Assembly (NCBI GenBank): GCA_037952775.1
Contig: JBANAY010000003.1
Span: 35,836,001 to 35,900,000 of the forward strand
DNA from: Clonostachys chloroleuca
Lineage: Eukaryota; Ascomycota; Sordariomycetes; Hypocreales; Bionectriaceae
DNA: 64,000 nt
Direction: 5' to 3'
The notes beneath the pieces were generated by a model, which was given only the letters and a program-made list of their open reading frames with translations, had not been told where the DNA came from and did no database searches. Of this stretch, positions 34,370 to 46,506 are shown in pieces (within the stretch, counting starts at the first letter, position 1; every line of letters begins with the position of its first letter). Position numbers and translations under genes: made by a program.

Positions 34370-35488
34370 CTAAAACATGACTTTGGTGGCCACGCTGAGC
34401 AACCAAGCGGCATCTTGCCAGGGCCCCTGATCCGTGACGGGTGGTGGGATCTTTTCCTCTGGAGCATTTGAGATACCCTCGAAGTGGCGAGCTGACCACC
34501 CGGAGCGCCCAGGCGCAGGCGATAGGTCCTCGGGCGACCCATAGTCATCCTCCTCGTCTTCGGAATCTTCATCATACTCTTCTACAGAGAAGAGAGACCA
34601 TCCAATCATATTGCTGATCCATGAGCCCGTTCCAGACTGGCCATGTCGAACTAATCTTCTGACAGCAGCCTCGTCGTCTTGCACGGTATCTTGCTCAAGC
34701 TCCTCCAGTTTCTCGTCGAGATTGACAAAGTCGGGTTCCACCATGTCTACACCCCCGCGAGCTGCAAAGTACGAATCGCCTTCGACGTGCTCTAACGGCG
34801 TAATATAACTGTCCCGGAAATCCACGATGCTGTGCGACCTGCTTCCATGGCGGCTGTGGAAACGGCTTCCATAAGGGGAGGCATCGTCTTCTAAGATCCC
34901 GACACTGGGACGTCTGCTTCCAAGATGGTGGTTGCAACGCTCCATGACCAATTCTTGGTCAAACGCATCATCGTCATCGCCCTGGAGGCTTGTGGAACTC
35001 TGCCTGGACACAAGCCAGGACTGGCCCTTGAACTCACGCGACTCGGAGGTCATGAGGGCTCCCGTCCGGAGTAACCAGTCGCTGTCGGTGCGGCCATCCG
35101 TGTCCTCGTGACCTGCTCTTCTCCGACGGGGTGTGGCCGAGCCGTGGCCACGGGAAGACCTCCGACCCTGGACTGATCCGAGATGTGTAGTAGATTTACT
35201 CTTCGAGAAGGCCATGCTTAGCTCGGATGGGGTTCGTTGCTGTGAGCGGGAGCGAGGCGTGGCAGGGGAGCGGGAGAGAAGGCGAGGAGTGGTAGGCGCC
35301 GACTTGCCCTGGATGTAGGACGTTCTTCGCGACATGGTGGTAAAGGCGGCCTGGGAGTCCACGAGAGCTTGGTCATCGTGATCCAGGGGCAGCTTCGTAG
35401 TCAACGGGGCGAGTGTGAGGCGGTTGAGGGAGGTCGAGGAGGCCTTGCGACGAGCGCGTTCGGCGTGAGGGTCGTAGGCGAGATCCAT
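34370..35488 (-). CDS. DUF3984-family protein
   Basis: A single-exon frame of 372 residues with a clear ATG. The N-terminal 120 residues are basic and rich in Ser, Arg and Pro (for example APTTPRLLSRSPATPRSRSQ), resembling phosphorylated disordered regions. A conserved central block follows (DWLLRTGALMTSESREFKGQ, then SWLVSRQSSTSL), which I recall as the hallmark of the fungal DUF3984 family. After an acidic section (DEDSEDEEDDYGSPEDLSP) the protein ends in a conserved block with WLLSVATKVMF. A hydrophobic patch (WISNMIGWSLF) is too short to call a membrane helix. The function of the family is unknown. It is divergent from ELP1, with 1.8 kb between the two starts. Confidence 0.82.
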   Translation of the reverse strand: MDLAYDPHAERARRKASSTSLNRLTLAPLTTKLPLDHDDQALVDSQAAFTTMSRRTSYIQGKSAPTTPRLLSRSPATPRSRSQQRTPSELSMAFSKSKSTTHLGSVQGRRSSRGHGSATPRRRRAGHEDTDGRTDSDWLLRTGALMTSESREFKGQSWLVSRQSSTSLQGDDDDAFDQELVMERCNHHLGSRRPSVGILEDDASPYGSRFHSRHGSRSHSIVDFRDSYITPLEHVEGDSYFAARGGVDMVEPDFVNLDEKLEELEQDTVQDDEAAVRRLVRHGQSGTGSWISNMIGWSLFSVEEYDEDSEDEEDDYGSPEDLSPAPGRSGWSARHFEGISNAPEEKIPPPVTDQGPWQDAAWLLSVATKVMF

Positions 35489-37284
35489 TGTGCTGTGGTT
35501 GTTTGCTATGCTCGGTATGTGAGCTCAATCCAATTATGATGATTCGAGATCGAGTTCGGCCAGGATGGATGGAGGACGCTGGCGATGAGATGCGGATGAC
35601 GGCGCTTTCTATATACAGTTGATATTGGAATTGAATGGCGGAGAGACCGTCGAGACCGTCGAAACCCCGGAATCAAACGACGAGGACGATGAACCAAAAT
35701 CGGTTAGCAGCTGCATGACAGCGACGCTACCCCACTTTTTGTTTGGCCTCGGGACGCTGAGCTGAGGATCGACATTGCCTCCATCGCGGTAACTGGGTAG
35801 AAAGCGTGGCCGCTTTTTCCTCGGTGGTATGACCTGCAGCAACCGGTCGCCGGGAAAGGTTGCAGTCGGAAAGTAAAGTGTGATCCAGGAGGAAAAAGAA
35901 GGAACAGTAAAATTCTACCCTTGGCGTAACCTTGTCACCACTTAGCCGTCCAGGCGCCACTTTTCGTATGAGGCGACCGCCGCGAAAAGCACCTGAGTTC
36001 AAGGTGCTTGGGCGGAATTCAATACAATCTGGGAAAGTTTTTGGCTGCAGAACGGGCCGACGAAACAATCCGGTTTCGCCCATGCAGTTCGTACCCGATG
36101 GCTGTGCTGATATGCAGCTCCCGGTATCTCAAAACAGGTTCTTTCATGTGATAATTGCAGAATGGTGATATCATCCCGCCTTTCATGAACAGAGGGGAGA
36201 ACGTTTATGAACATGGAGATAATGGCCACTCGCGCCCATTTAGCTGAGACCTACAGACAACCCGCCTAGTCTAGTAGAGACAGCCTGACACAAAGACCGA
36301 CGAGCTCAGGTTTGACCATTTCCCAAGCCAAGTTTTGGACCCCTATGAGCAACTCCACCGTGGGTGATCCTCCGGCCGGCTCCGAGGTGTCGCATTTATG
36401 GATGCCGCGCCGCGCCGAGTACGCCGTTTCTTCTGCAGGTCTCATTATCGCCACCCTTGTATCTATGTAGATGAGGATGAGGTGAAAGGGAGGTTAGACG
36501 GCCCGTTACCTCTCATTGCTGTGCCCGACTGGCTGCCAGTGGATAGAGGCTGAGGGTCATCTGAAACAGACGAATGCTGGTAGGGAACAGGAGAGCGCAA
36601 GGGACGGATATGGTGAGTGAGTGCCATCTTTAGAGCGTATAAGTCTACAATAATTTCGCGGGCTCAACCCGTCCTGCGCTGTAGATTCTCTCTTTGAAAT
36701 TGAAGCTGTTCGCTCTGAAACTCCAACGCTGGAAGAGTCTGAATTTGGTGTTCAGTGATCTTTACAGCGGCACTGGCACTAAGCCCCTTCAGCACCCACA
36801 GTGGTTGCAACCTCTAGCCCCTCTATTCACTGCCTTTAGTGAGTGGCGTTGGCCGATAACTGAACCGTGTGCGTCGGGTTTTTTGAAGGTACTTGGCCCC
36901 AGGCAGGCTCGAGGTTCCCTCAACTTGGTCTTCCCCGGGTTTATTGTGTAGTGTCCCGCAAAAGCTACTTCGACGAACCCTGACCCTCAAGTACCTCCAC
37001 GCATTCTGCCCGCCGAGAGAAAAAAGAAAAAATCCTTAGGCTCCATGTAACCCAACATCACTTCGGCTGAGAGACAAGAAAGACTCACCGGTCAGGCCAC
37101 TGGTTGCACATGCCACAGCCATCCTGGAACGACCAAAGCGGGAATCCATTCCATCCAGCATATGACTGAGCGGGCAACGGTGCCTGTGGGAGAATAACCC
37201 GACGGGGCATCTTGGAAGAAGAAAACACCCTTGTCACCTGGATCTACCTTGTCCTTTCTCAAACTCGCAGTCAGCCAACCAACG
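35489..37284. other. Divergent intergenic region, DUF3984 and ELP1
   Basis: This 1.8 kb region must hold both promoters. Leader-like CT-rich sequence lies just before the ELP1 start. The frames 35727-36083 minus and 36694-36951 plus show no domain. No RNA gene is recognised. Confidence 0.4.
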
Positions 37285-40200
37285 ATGCGCAACCTTCGCA
37301 ATCTTCAGTTTGGCCGCTGGAGGCATCCCGACATCACGTCGGCTTGCTGGGACCCTGAGAAGGATGAGCTCCTATGTACCGTTGGGCCGACACAGCACAG
37401 CTCGACTATTGAGCTCCTGAGAGTCTCGGATAAGCAAGATGTGTATGAAAATCAGCGTTAGATCCTTTGTTAGCTTCGCTTGTTGATGACCTATGAAATA
37501 TGTGCTGACGACCGACCCAAAGTTCTCACCAGACCGTTGCAAGCTGGGAGGCGCCGAGCCCAAACCCAGACCTGCTGGTCGACAGGGTGATCAGCCTCCA
37601 GTATCTGAGCGGGACAGCAACTACATGCCTCGTTTTAGAAGGAGGCGATATCATTACGGTCCAGGAGGATCAGTTCTCTTCAAATGGTCCTCATATCGAA
37701 ATTGTAGGCTCCATTGATGCCGGCATCGCAGCCGCAAAATGGTCTCCGGATGAGGAGTTATTGGCCATCGTCACCAAGGCGAACGCTCTACTTTTCATGG
37801 GCTCGACTTTTGACCCGGTCGCCGAAGTTGCCATGACCGTCGAGGATCTCAAGGCTTCAAGGCACGTATCAGTTGGATGGGGTAAGAAGGAAACCCAGTT
37901 CCAGGGTCGAGGAGCCAAAGCGATGCGCGACCCTACGATCCCCGAAAAGGTTGACAGTGGAGTATTAAGCCCGAATGACGATGGCGCCATCAACATCAGC
38001 TGGAGGGGCGACGGAGCTTTTGTTGCCATCAACGCAATCCAAGAAAGTGAGGACAGCAAGCGTCGAGTAATCAGGGTTTATTCTCGCGAGGGCGAGCTTG
38101 ACAGCGCCAGTGAGCCGGTGGATGGGTTGGAGAGCACTTTGAGCTGGAGACCGTCTGGGAATCTCATCGCAGGTATCCAGCGGTTTGGTGACCATATCGA
38201 TGTTGTTTTCTTTGAGAGAAATGGCCTTCGCCATGGCCAGTTTCGCCTCCGCTCTCCCGAAAAGCCAGTAGTATCCAGCTCAGTGATCCGTCTTGAGTGG
38301 AACTCCGACTCAACTGCGCTGGCTGTGATGTTGGACGGCTTAGTCCAGCTCTGGACCACGGGAAATTATCACTGGTATTTGAAGCAGGAGATTCCAACGG
38401 AGCCCTCTACTGCCTCTGTGGTTTGGCATTCAGAGAAAGCCCTGCGTTTCGCTATTGTCACTACCGAGAACTTGAGCATCGTTGAAAAGATATTCTATAC
38501 GGCCCGGGGCTCGTGCTGTCCGCCGTTTGATAATGGAGCTGTTGCAGTCATTGATGGTGAGACTGTCAGGTTGACACCTCTTAGAGGAGCGAATGTACCG
38601 CCCCCTATGGCTCTTTATGAATTGAAGGTTGAGTCTGCTGCAGTGGATGTGGCATTTGGGCGAAGAAACGAGAGTTTTGCCATCTTACATCGAAAAGGTG
38701 TAGATGTTTACGACTGGCCCGAAATGGATGGACGATGGATCAAGCCGCAACTTAAAGTCAAGGTTCCATTTGGTCCAGCAAACATCCCAGAAGACAACGT
38801 CGGCCTGCGAATTTGTTGCTCCTCGGAGGGACGGTTCAAACTGATGAGCTACCAGGATGATCTAGGGAATCTGCAGCTCAGTGTCAAGGCCGATGCTGAG
38901 GATGCACACCTCGATTTCCTCAATGAAGATCACCTATTTGTGAGTACAACGACTTACGAGGACGATACCTCTATCGAAGGATATGGTCAGGACCGCACAG
39001 GAAAGATCCACCGTCTTCTGTCGACCGGAAGCGAGCTCCTACCCGTCCAGTTCCAAACCCAGCTACCTTGGTTCGAAGTTGCCAAGGTCAGCGACTCCAT
39101 TATTGCATTTGGCTTGTCAAGAGGTGGCCATCTTTACGCGAATTCACGCCTCCTAGCCAAGAACTGTACCTCTTTTGTTGTCACACCCGATCACCTTATC
39201 TTTACTACGAATAATCATTTAGTCAAATATGTTCACTTGGCTGAAGATGTCGAGGGTTGGTATTTTCCGAAGCTAAATTGGATTGGCCGCATGTTGTTAA
39301 CGACTTTATAGAACTAGAAGTTTGTGGAGATGATCCTGAAAAGGATGAGCGGTGTCGTAACGTAGAGCGCGGCTCCCGACTTGTCACAGCCATTCCCACT
39401 ACCATGAGCATTGTTCTTCAGATGCCCAGAGGCAACCTGGAAACCATTTACCCTCGTGCTATGGTGGTTGCTGGTATTCGCAATCTCATTGATCAGCTGA
39501 AGTACGCGCAAGCATTTTCATACTGTCGTACTCAGCGAGTGGACATGAATATTCTATATGATCATAAACCTGAACAGTTTCTTGCCAATGTGGGCTGGTT
39601 CTTAGATCAACTTAGGGAAGCCTCGTACATTGACCTTTTCTTGTCCTCACTTCGGTAAGTGTAGAAGTTATATCACCTAGACAAATCCAAGACTAACATC
39701 GTCTTGTCAGCCAGGAAGACGTTACGGAAACAATGTATCCTGACACCAAACGTGGCAAGATTCAGAAGAGAACATTCTTGAACCCCGAGCCCCAACCCTC
39801 TTCCGAGCCAGCACCAACGACCTCGAAGGTAAACACAGTCTGTGACGCTATCCTCAAGGGTCTTCAGACCCAAACGCCAACCAGCATCCAGAACACTATT
39901 ACCGCCCACGTCTGCAAAGACCCTCCCGCCCTGGAAGATGCCCTGCGCTTGGTGGCTGGGTTGATGGAAGAGGGCGAGAAGGTTGCCGAGCGCGCCGTCG
40001 AACACGTTTGCTTCATTGTCGACGTCAACCGCGTCTATGACAACGCCCTAGGTCTCTATAATCTTGAACTTGCACTTCTGGTCGCGCAACAGTCACAGCG
40101 TGACCCAAGAGAGTATCTTCCATTTATCCAGGATCTCCATAAACAATCCGACTTGCGCCGCAAGTTTATCATCGACGACCACCTCTCCCGCCGTACAAAG

Positions 40201-41419
40201 GCGCTCAGCCACCTCCACGCACTGGATGTCTTTGAAGAACTAAGCAATTACACAGTCAAACACATCCTGTACCAGGATGCCTTGAAGCTCTCGCTACGAC
40301 CAAGATCGTCTTAATCAAATCACCAAGCTCTACGCCGCCCACCTCGAGTCCACATCCGCTTTCAGAGAAGCCGGCCTCGCTTACGAGTCCCTTCAAAACT
40401 ACGCAAAAGCCACAAGCTGCTACCGCGCGGCCGGCGCAACATGCTGGCAGGAGTGCCTGGTCAGCGCGCAGCTGCAGACACCGCCCATGTCCGAGGACGC
40501 CCTGGCCGAGACCGCAACCGCCCTGGCCGACGCCCTCTGGGAAGACAAGAACTACGCCGCCGCAGCTAGCATCCATCTAGACTACCTCTCCTCGCTGGAG
40601 CAGGCCATCCGGTGCCTCTGCAAGGGCTACCACTTCGCCGAGGCCATCCGCATCGTCCTCCAAAAGTCCCGCCCGGAGCTCCTCACCACCGCCGTCGACA
40701 CCGGCCTTGCCGAAGCCCTCGGCAGCACCACCGAGTTCCTCGCCGACTGCAAGGCCCAGCTCAACGCCCAGGTGCCCCGTATCGCCGAGCTGCGCCGCAA
40801 GGCCGCCGAGGACCCCTTAGCCTTCTACGAGGGCGAGCGCGCCGGCGGCGCAGACATCCCTGACGACGTCTCCATCGCCGCGAGCTCCCGCGTGAGCACG
40901 AGCGCCAGCCTGTTCACGCGGTACACCGGTAAGGCCGGGAGCGTGGGCACCGCGGGCACAGGCGTCAGCCGCGCGACGAGCAAGAACCGCCGCCGGGAGG
41001 AGAAGAAGCGCGCCCGCGGCCGCAAGGGCACCGTCTACGAGGAGGAGTACCTCGTCAACAGCGTCAGGCGGCTGGTCGAGCGCGTCATGGCCGCCAAGCC
41101 CGAGGTCGAGCGGCTCGTCTTCGCCCTCGTCCGGAGAGGGATGGCGGAGCGCGCCCGCGCCGCTGAGGCCCTCCTGTCGGACGTGATCGCTGCGTGCGAG
41201 CGGTCCGTGGATGAGGTGTTCCCCAAGCCACCCCCCGGTAGCGGCGAGCAGCAGGAGACACCTGATCAGCAGGGAGAGGGGAGCGGTGGACTCCCCGGCG
41301 CCGACTGGAAGGCTACGGGCGGAGCGGCCGTGCTGCAGGAGTTTGTGCAGAGCCAGGCTCAGCTGCGGCAGCCGCCTCTCGTGACGGCTATGAAGAAGTT
41401 ATCGCTACTTGGAGCGTAA
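37285..41419 (+). CDS. ELP1: Elongator complex scaffold subunit ELP1, frame broken
   Basis: ELP1 (IKI3) is the scaffold of Elongator, which modifies wobble uridine of cytoplasmic tRNAs. Four exons are 37285-37440, 37533-39255, 39312-39654 and 39711-41419. The start MRNLRNLQFGRW and two N-terminal WD-type propellers (for example CLVLEGGDIITVQED, HVSVGWGKKETQF) are typical. The family landmark MPRGNLETIYPRAMVVAGIR opens the helical-repeat half, and a basic tRNA-binding patch (KNRRREEKKRARGRKG) precedes the dimerising C-terminus. At 40290-40292 the frame moves by +1: DALKL is followed, after one unread base, by RYDQDRL, where relatives read LYRYD. A missing two-base piece fits best and restores about 1310 residues in total, the family's usual size. 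Whether the gene is broken or mis-sequenced cannot be told here. Confidence 0.93.
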
Positions 41420-41717
41420 GCTTGGTCACAATATTAAGTAGTTTGCTCGCTTATTTAGATCAAGTGAAGAAAAAATAAGCCTAGATATATCTCCCTCCCT
41501 GACAGTCAGGGGGCCGAATATATAAAGTGTTTCCCATTCCAAGCAATAACCTAGCTAAGTTCCCCGTCCCCCCGCGCTTTGTAAAAACGAATATGTGTGC
41601 CCCCCACGATGGAGCCAAGGGCCATGTATAATCAGTGTCCGTCTCATATACATACAAGCATGTCTTAACCAGGGTGATATATCATGTCAAAAAAATAAAC
41701 AACCGTTACCGCCGTTC

Positions 41718-44700
41718 CTATTTCGCTTCCTGCGCTGCCGTCCCATCGGGCGTCCCAGCCGCCGGTGCCTCTTCGCCGCCTCCTTCTGCCTGTTGTGCCC
41801 CGTCTTCCTCCTCTTCATACTCCTCGTACTCCTCATATTCTTCTCCCTCCTCGGGGATGTAGCCGTTCTGGCGCTCCCATACCTCGCGGCGTATCCTCTC
41901 GTCCTTGAGTAACCTCTGTCTTTCCACCTCTTCAAAGCCGCCCGACTTCTTCAGCTTGCCCTCCTTCACAAAATCTTTAATTTCACGGTGGAGCGGATTG
42001 CCTTTTCGGCTCGCCAGCTCCTTCTGTCGAAGCTTCTCGGCGCGCTCAATGGCCTCGAGCCTGTCCTCGTGGTTTGGCTGGAGGGCGCGGACCTCGCCGA
42101 GGACACCCTCCTTCGCGGCATTCTGGTCTAGGCTGTTGCCGAGGCTGTTGAGACCTCTGGAGAACTGGCGCGCCGAGCCAGCGCTGGCGTTGGTACCGTT
42201 ATCCTTCATCTGCTCCTTCGTCGCTTGCTCAACAAGCACAAAGGTCTCGGAGGCCTTCTCGAGATCGTCGCGCAGATCCACCAGCAGGTCCTCCATAAGG
42301 CGGAGCTCATCTCGGCCCTGGCAGACATCCTCAAGCTCCTTCTCCCAGATCTTAGTCCAGATGGGCTTCTCTTGGATCATGTAGTCCTCCATCTTCTTGA
42401 GCTCCTTGGTCAGGCCGCCAATTTCCTTGGAGACACCTTCCAGCTGCCTGGGCAGTGGCCGCACGCCGCGGTGCACAACATCCTTCCGTAGATCCTCGAC
42501 CAAGTCCTGGAGATCATCGACCTTGCCAACAAGGCGGTCCGAGTCGGAGTTGAGTTGCTTTCGGCCACTTGCGACGTATGAGTATCCAGCGTCGCCTTCC
42601 ATGTCGGGAATAACGGCTTTGGCGGCCATTTCTTTGACATTCGCAGCCTTCTGTCGAAGTGCCGACATGGAGGTCTGGACCTCTGATTGGAAATTGGCAT
42701 AAGTTTGGCGGATGACAGCGAGATCCCGGCGGAGGCTCTGCAGTTCGCCTTGTTGGCCAGCTGGGAGTCTCTTGCCCAAGCCCAGAGGCGACCGCATGCC
42801 GTCGAGACCACTGGAGACAACGGGTGGAGCGGATGCCATTCTCGCCAACTCCTTAGAGGTTTCTTGCTGGATGTCGGAAACTCGTTGGAGTGCGGTTCCT
42901 TGGTCATCCACGTTCTGCTTGACTTCACGAACAATCTTTGTCAACGCTGAGATCCCATCATCAAAATGTCGTTTGACCTCATCCAACTGTTCAACGTTTA
43001 AAACAAGAACTGTGCGATCCTTGATATCCGCCAAGTCTTCCAGCTCATGCCGCACGCCAGATACGGGGTCCTGGATGTAAATCTCAGGCAAATCTGCACC
43101 ATTCTGTTGCGTGCTCCATGAAAACTTCTCAATAAATGCGAGTTGCAAGCGACCAAGGGAGAGCTCTTCGCGCCCTTCTGGCAAGACGAACTTCTTTACT
43201 TTGGATTTATACTGGAGGAAGAGGGTCAGTTCACGAGTAGGCGTCGGCGGGGGAGAGACCTGGAAATAGGACTCGCTGGGCTTCGTTTCTCGTTGCGGAG
43301 TCTGGATTGTCTCTTCCTTCTTCTTGGGTATTTCCGGTTCAACTTTTGCTTCCTCAGGGGTATCGGGTTCGAAGAAGGGTGGGTCGGTTAATGGGCCTGA
43401 CAAGGTGGCGGTCGACATATGCTTATCTTGGGGGCTCTCAGCCGGCGCCGGACTCTCGGCTGGTGGAGGAAGCTGGGGGGATTGCTCCTCTGATACTTGG
43501 CTGGGAACTCTGACGGGAGAGACTTCTTGCGCGATCCCATTTCTTGGCTGCGCTGATGGATTGCGACTATGACGAATCGAGTGTCTGGATTGAACTGCCC
43601 GCAAGGATTCCCTGGCAGCTTCTCTCTGGCCTCGATTGGGGACGGGGCCATTCTGCGATGGTAGCATTGGCATCCCAGTCGATCCTCCCAGGTGTTTTGA
43701 TATTTGATACTGAGAATATCGTCGGGATGCACGCCGCTCAAGATCTCCCCCTTTTGCAGCGCTGCCAGAGCACTGGATGTATTATCCGGAGGAGTGGGCG
43801 GCGGGGGCGGAAATGAGTCGACATTGACATCGGTCTTGACTGGAAATGTTGGGATTGTTGATGAATCCGTGGGATATGGGGGCAACACCGGGATGTTTTG
43901 CATTGTGTTGCTCGACAACGACGGCTGCTCCGAAGCTACTGTTTCCTGAGACGGATCTCGCACTGAGTTGAATCGACGTGCAGGGGATGTGTTCCGGATG
44001 GGGGGCATAGATTCGCTTCGAGGTTCCGGCTTGTATCCATTTTCTATTCCCTCCTCGAGCAAGTTGGTCAGTCCACTTGCGCCACTTGCCACGGTGCTGA
44101 CGCTCGTGGTCCTCTCGGGGATAGCGGCGGAACCAGTACTCTCACGATCCCTCATCTGCTTTTGTCGAAGTTTGTGTTGCTTTCGCTTGAGTCCGTGTAG
44201 TAAGTTAATGATGATGTCTCGTATCCTAGGCAGATATTTCTCCAGGTTCTCGGAGCTTGCTTCCTGGCTCAGTGTTGTCTCGAGTATGTGGCGGAGGAGG
44301 TCCGGGACATTTCCCAAATCGGAAACATCGACATTAATGGCCGTGAAGGCACGGCATGCCATATTAAATTCATATCCCAATCGCACGTAAACATCAGAGA
44401 CTTCGGTATCGGTTGCTTGCCCGCGAGACCACTGGGTCAGGGTTTCGAGAAGCTGTTTCGTAGCAACTAGTAGGTGGGTGACGCTCTTCTCTATTTGTGA
44501 CAACGGCATGTTCGATCCGCTTCCAGAGCCCTAAATTTAGTCAAGCAAAGTCAGAAGGAATCCTACGCCAAATGCGATGAGGGCTTGACGGGGGAGCATG
44601 TGGTTCCCCACGACGCGGCTGATGCTGGGAACGATCGCCCACCGGCCTCAGCCAAACCCAAGCCCTGTGATTGGACGCACCTCTCTGTTCACCCGCTTTG

Positions 44701-44842
44701 CGCTACCCGATTGTCCTGACCTGGAAATCCTCCCTCCTTGAATGTTTGGCGAGATAGAACGAACGGGTATATTGGGTGGCGGGCCAGGCTCAGCGCCGGG
44801 TGATCGGCGCTGGAATCCGCGCACCACGGTTTGAGGCTGCAT
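41718..44842 (-). CDS. BUD6: Actin-interacting polarity factor BUD6/AIP3, frame broken
   Basis: BUD6 binds actin and formins at polarity sites and helps nucleate actin cables at the hyphal tip. Exon 1 (44681-44842) encodes MQPQTVVRGFQRR through VNRE; a 150-base intron (GTGCGT...TAG) leads to exon 2 (41718-44530). The helical N-terminus (IEKSVTHLLVATKQLLETL) and the long coiled-coil C-terminal core (from TLFLQYKSKVKKFVLPEGRE) are hallmark AIP3 sequence, and the protein ends in an acidic EEYEEYEEYEEEE tract. The frame breaks at a C5 run at 43747-43751 (G5 in the coding strand): one more G would read QKGGDLERRASRRYSQYQ, a conserved segment, and give 991 residues in total. The gene converges on ELP1, with about 300 bases between the stops. 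Confidence 0.93.
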
Positions 44843-46506
44843 CGCGGCGAAGACACGAGACGAAGCGCCTCAGGTTCTGATAATAATAATGATGATTTGT
44901 CTGTGTTGAGTCGGCAGCCCGACGGGCAGGCGTATGCGATGTCGAGCTGGGTCGTGGTCGGGCTAAGTGACAGAAAGGAGTCAAGTCGCAATTAGAAATT
45001 AGTCGGCTTCCCGTGTTCAGCTGCTACAGTCAAAGGACAGGCATGGTCTAAACATTCAACTGGTAGAATGAGCGGTGTCGAATATCACGGCCAACAAGGA
45101 GCGCAAACAAAGTGCAGAGAACAAACGCCGGAATGAAGGTGTGTGTAGCTGGCTGGATGGATGATGGGTGACGAGGCCGGCGTTGAGGTTGGATGAGAGG
45201 TGCCACTCAGACGACCGATCGCAACATTTCCACTGGCTGGTTGCAGAGAGGAGCCACAGGTGGCTGAAGCGGAAGGTCATTGGGCAGCGACAGTCACAAG
45301 CGGTTTAGATAGTCGGGTCCACCCACTTGGATTATGGGGCAAGGATCCATCCACTATCATCCACTATCATCCATCTGCGGGTGCCTGGAACGTCCCTATT
45401 TACAGCGCCCTCAGCGCCCCAAAGGCCAGAGCATGCTGACTGCTCCCACCACCACACCGTCACCACCGACATGGTACAACGGAAGGATTGATGCACTGGG
45501 GTAGGGGATGGATATTTTTCATTTGGTTTGTGCGACCAAGTAACCTCCAACCTCCCCTGACTGGTGCTCCAAGACACAAGGGTCGAATCCATCCACCCGT
45601 GAGTCCGGTCGACGTTCGATCCTCCGCATTGCCCACCTGGCTTGCTTTGTCCGCTATGTCTTCTTGATGCATCTTCTGAGACAGGAGCAGCCACGCTTAT
45701 GTCTGACTTTACCCAAGCAGGCTATCCTACGGCTCTAGACAGGAGCAGCATTGACACTAGATTCGGCCTTTGCCGTCTCCTCACGTCACAAGCCATCGAT
45801 CAGTTATCCGGTGCACATGTGATACAGCAACTGAGACTCTGAGTTGGCTCGTATTGCCTGTCCCTGATTTGCTGTCATGCAAAAGAACCCACCGCCACAA
45901 GCGCACTATACGAGCCATTGCAAGTCTGGCTGACTCTGACTGGACAGATCCGTCTATAAATATTCAATGGCAGCTGGGTCTATATGTGCCCACCCAGGAG
46001 CAGTTATAGGCTAAGCAGCCTCCCATCAGATAGGGCTGAGTTTAAATGGCCAATAGTGCAGCCACTTAGGCGTCCCTCCCTTTCGTTGTTGCAACCAAGA
46101 GATTTGCCAACATGACCCGATGCTTGCAGACCACCATCGGCGGGAATCGGTCGACGCGTGGCTTTTCAGTCTCATGGAACATAACAGCCATTCTGCACAT
46201 TGAACTCTAACTGGGCCCAATCCCAAGGAGCTATGATACCTACCCACAAGCCGGCTCTCTCGGAATGCGAATACGTATTACCAGTAAGCATTTTAGCATA
46301 GATCGGATCCCACTCTGCTTAGCCATTGTCATAAGGCACGTAGGAGCCCAAGCATGTGGGAAGGGGCCGTCGTATTTCAACGACATTCCTTCCTCTCACA
46401 CCTTCATGCTCAGCTTTCTCTCGGCTGATCAATGCATCCAGTGTATGTATGCTGACTCTCCGAATGCCACCATCCTGTCAAGTTCCTATTTGTAGCTCGC
46501 ATCGTG
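44843..46506. other. Divergent intergenic region, BUD6 and monooxygenase
   Basis: This 1.7 kb stretch holds both promoters. A tandem of the 10-base unit 'atccactatc' lies near 45,346-45,370. A few short frames occur on both strands but none looks coding. No RNA gene is recognised. Confidence 0.4.

Noticed and set aside
40281..40300. Programmed +1 frameshift in ELP1
   Set aside because: No known slippery heptamer or rare-codon pause is visible, and the family reads this segment in a single frame.
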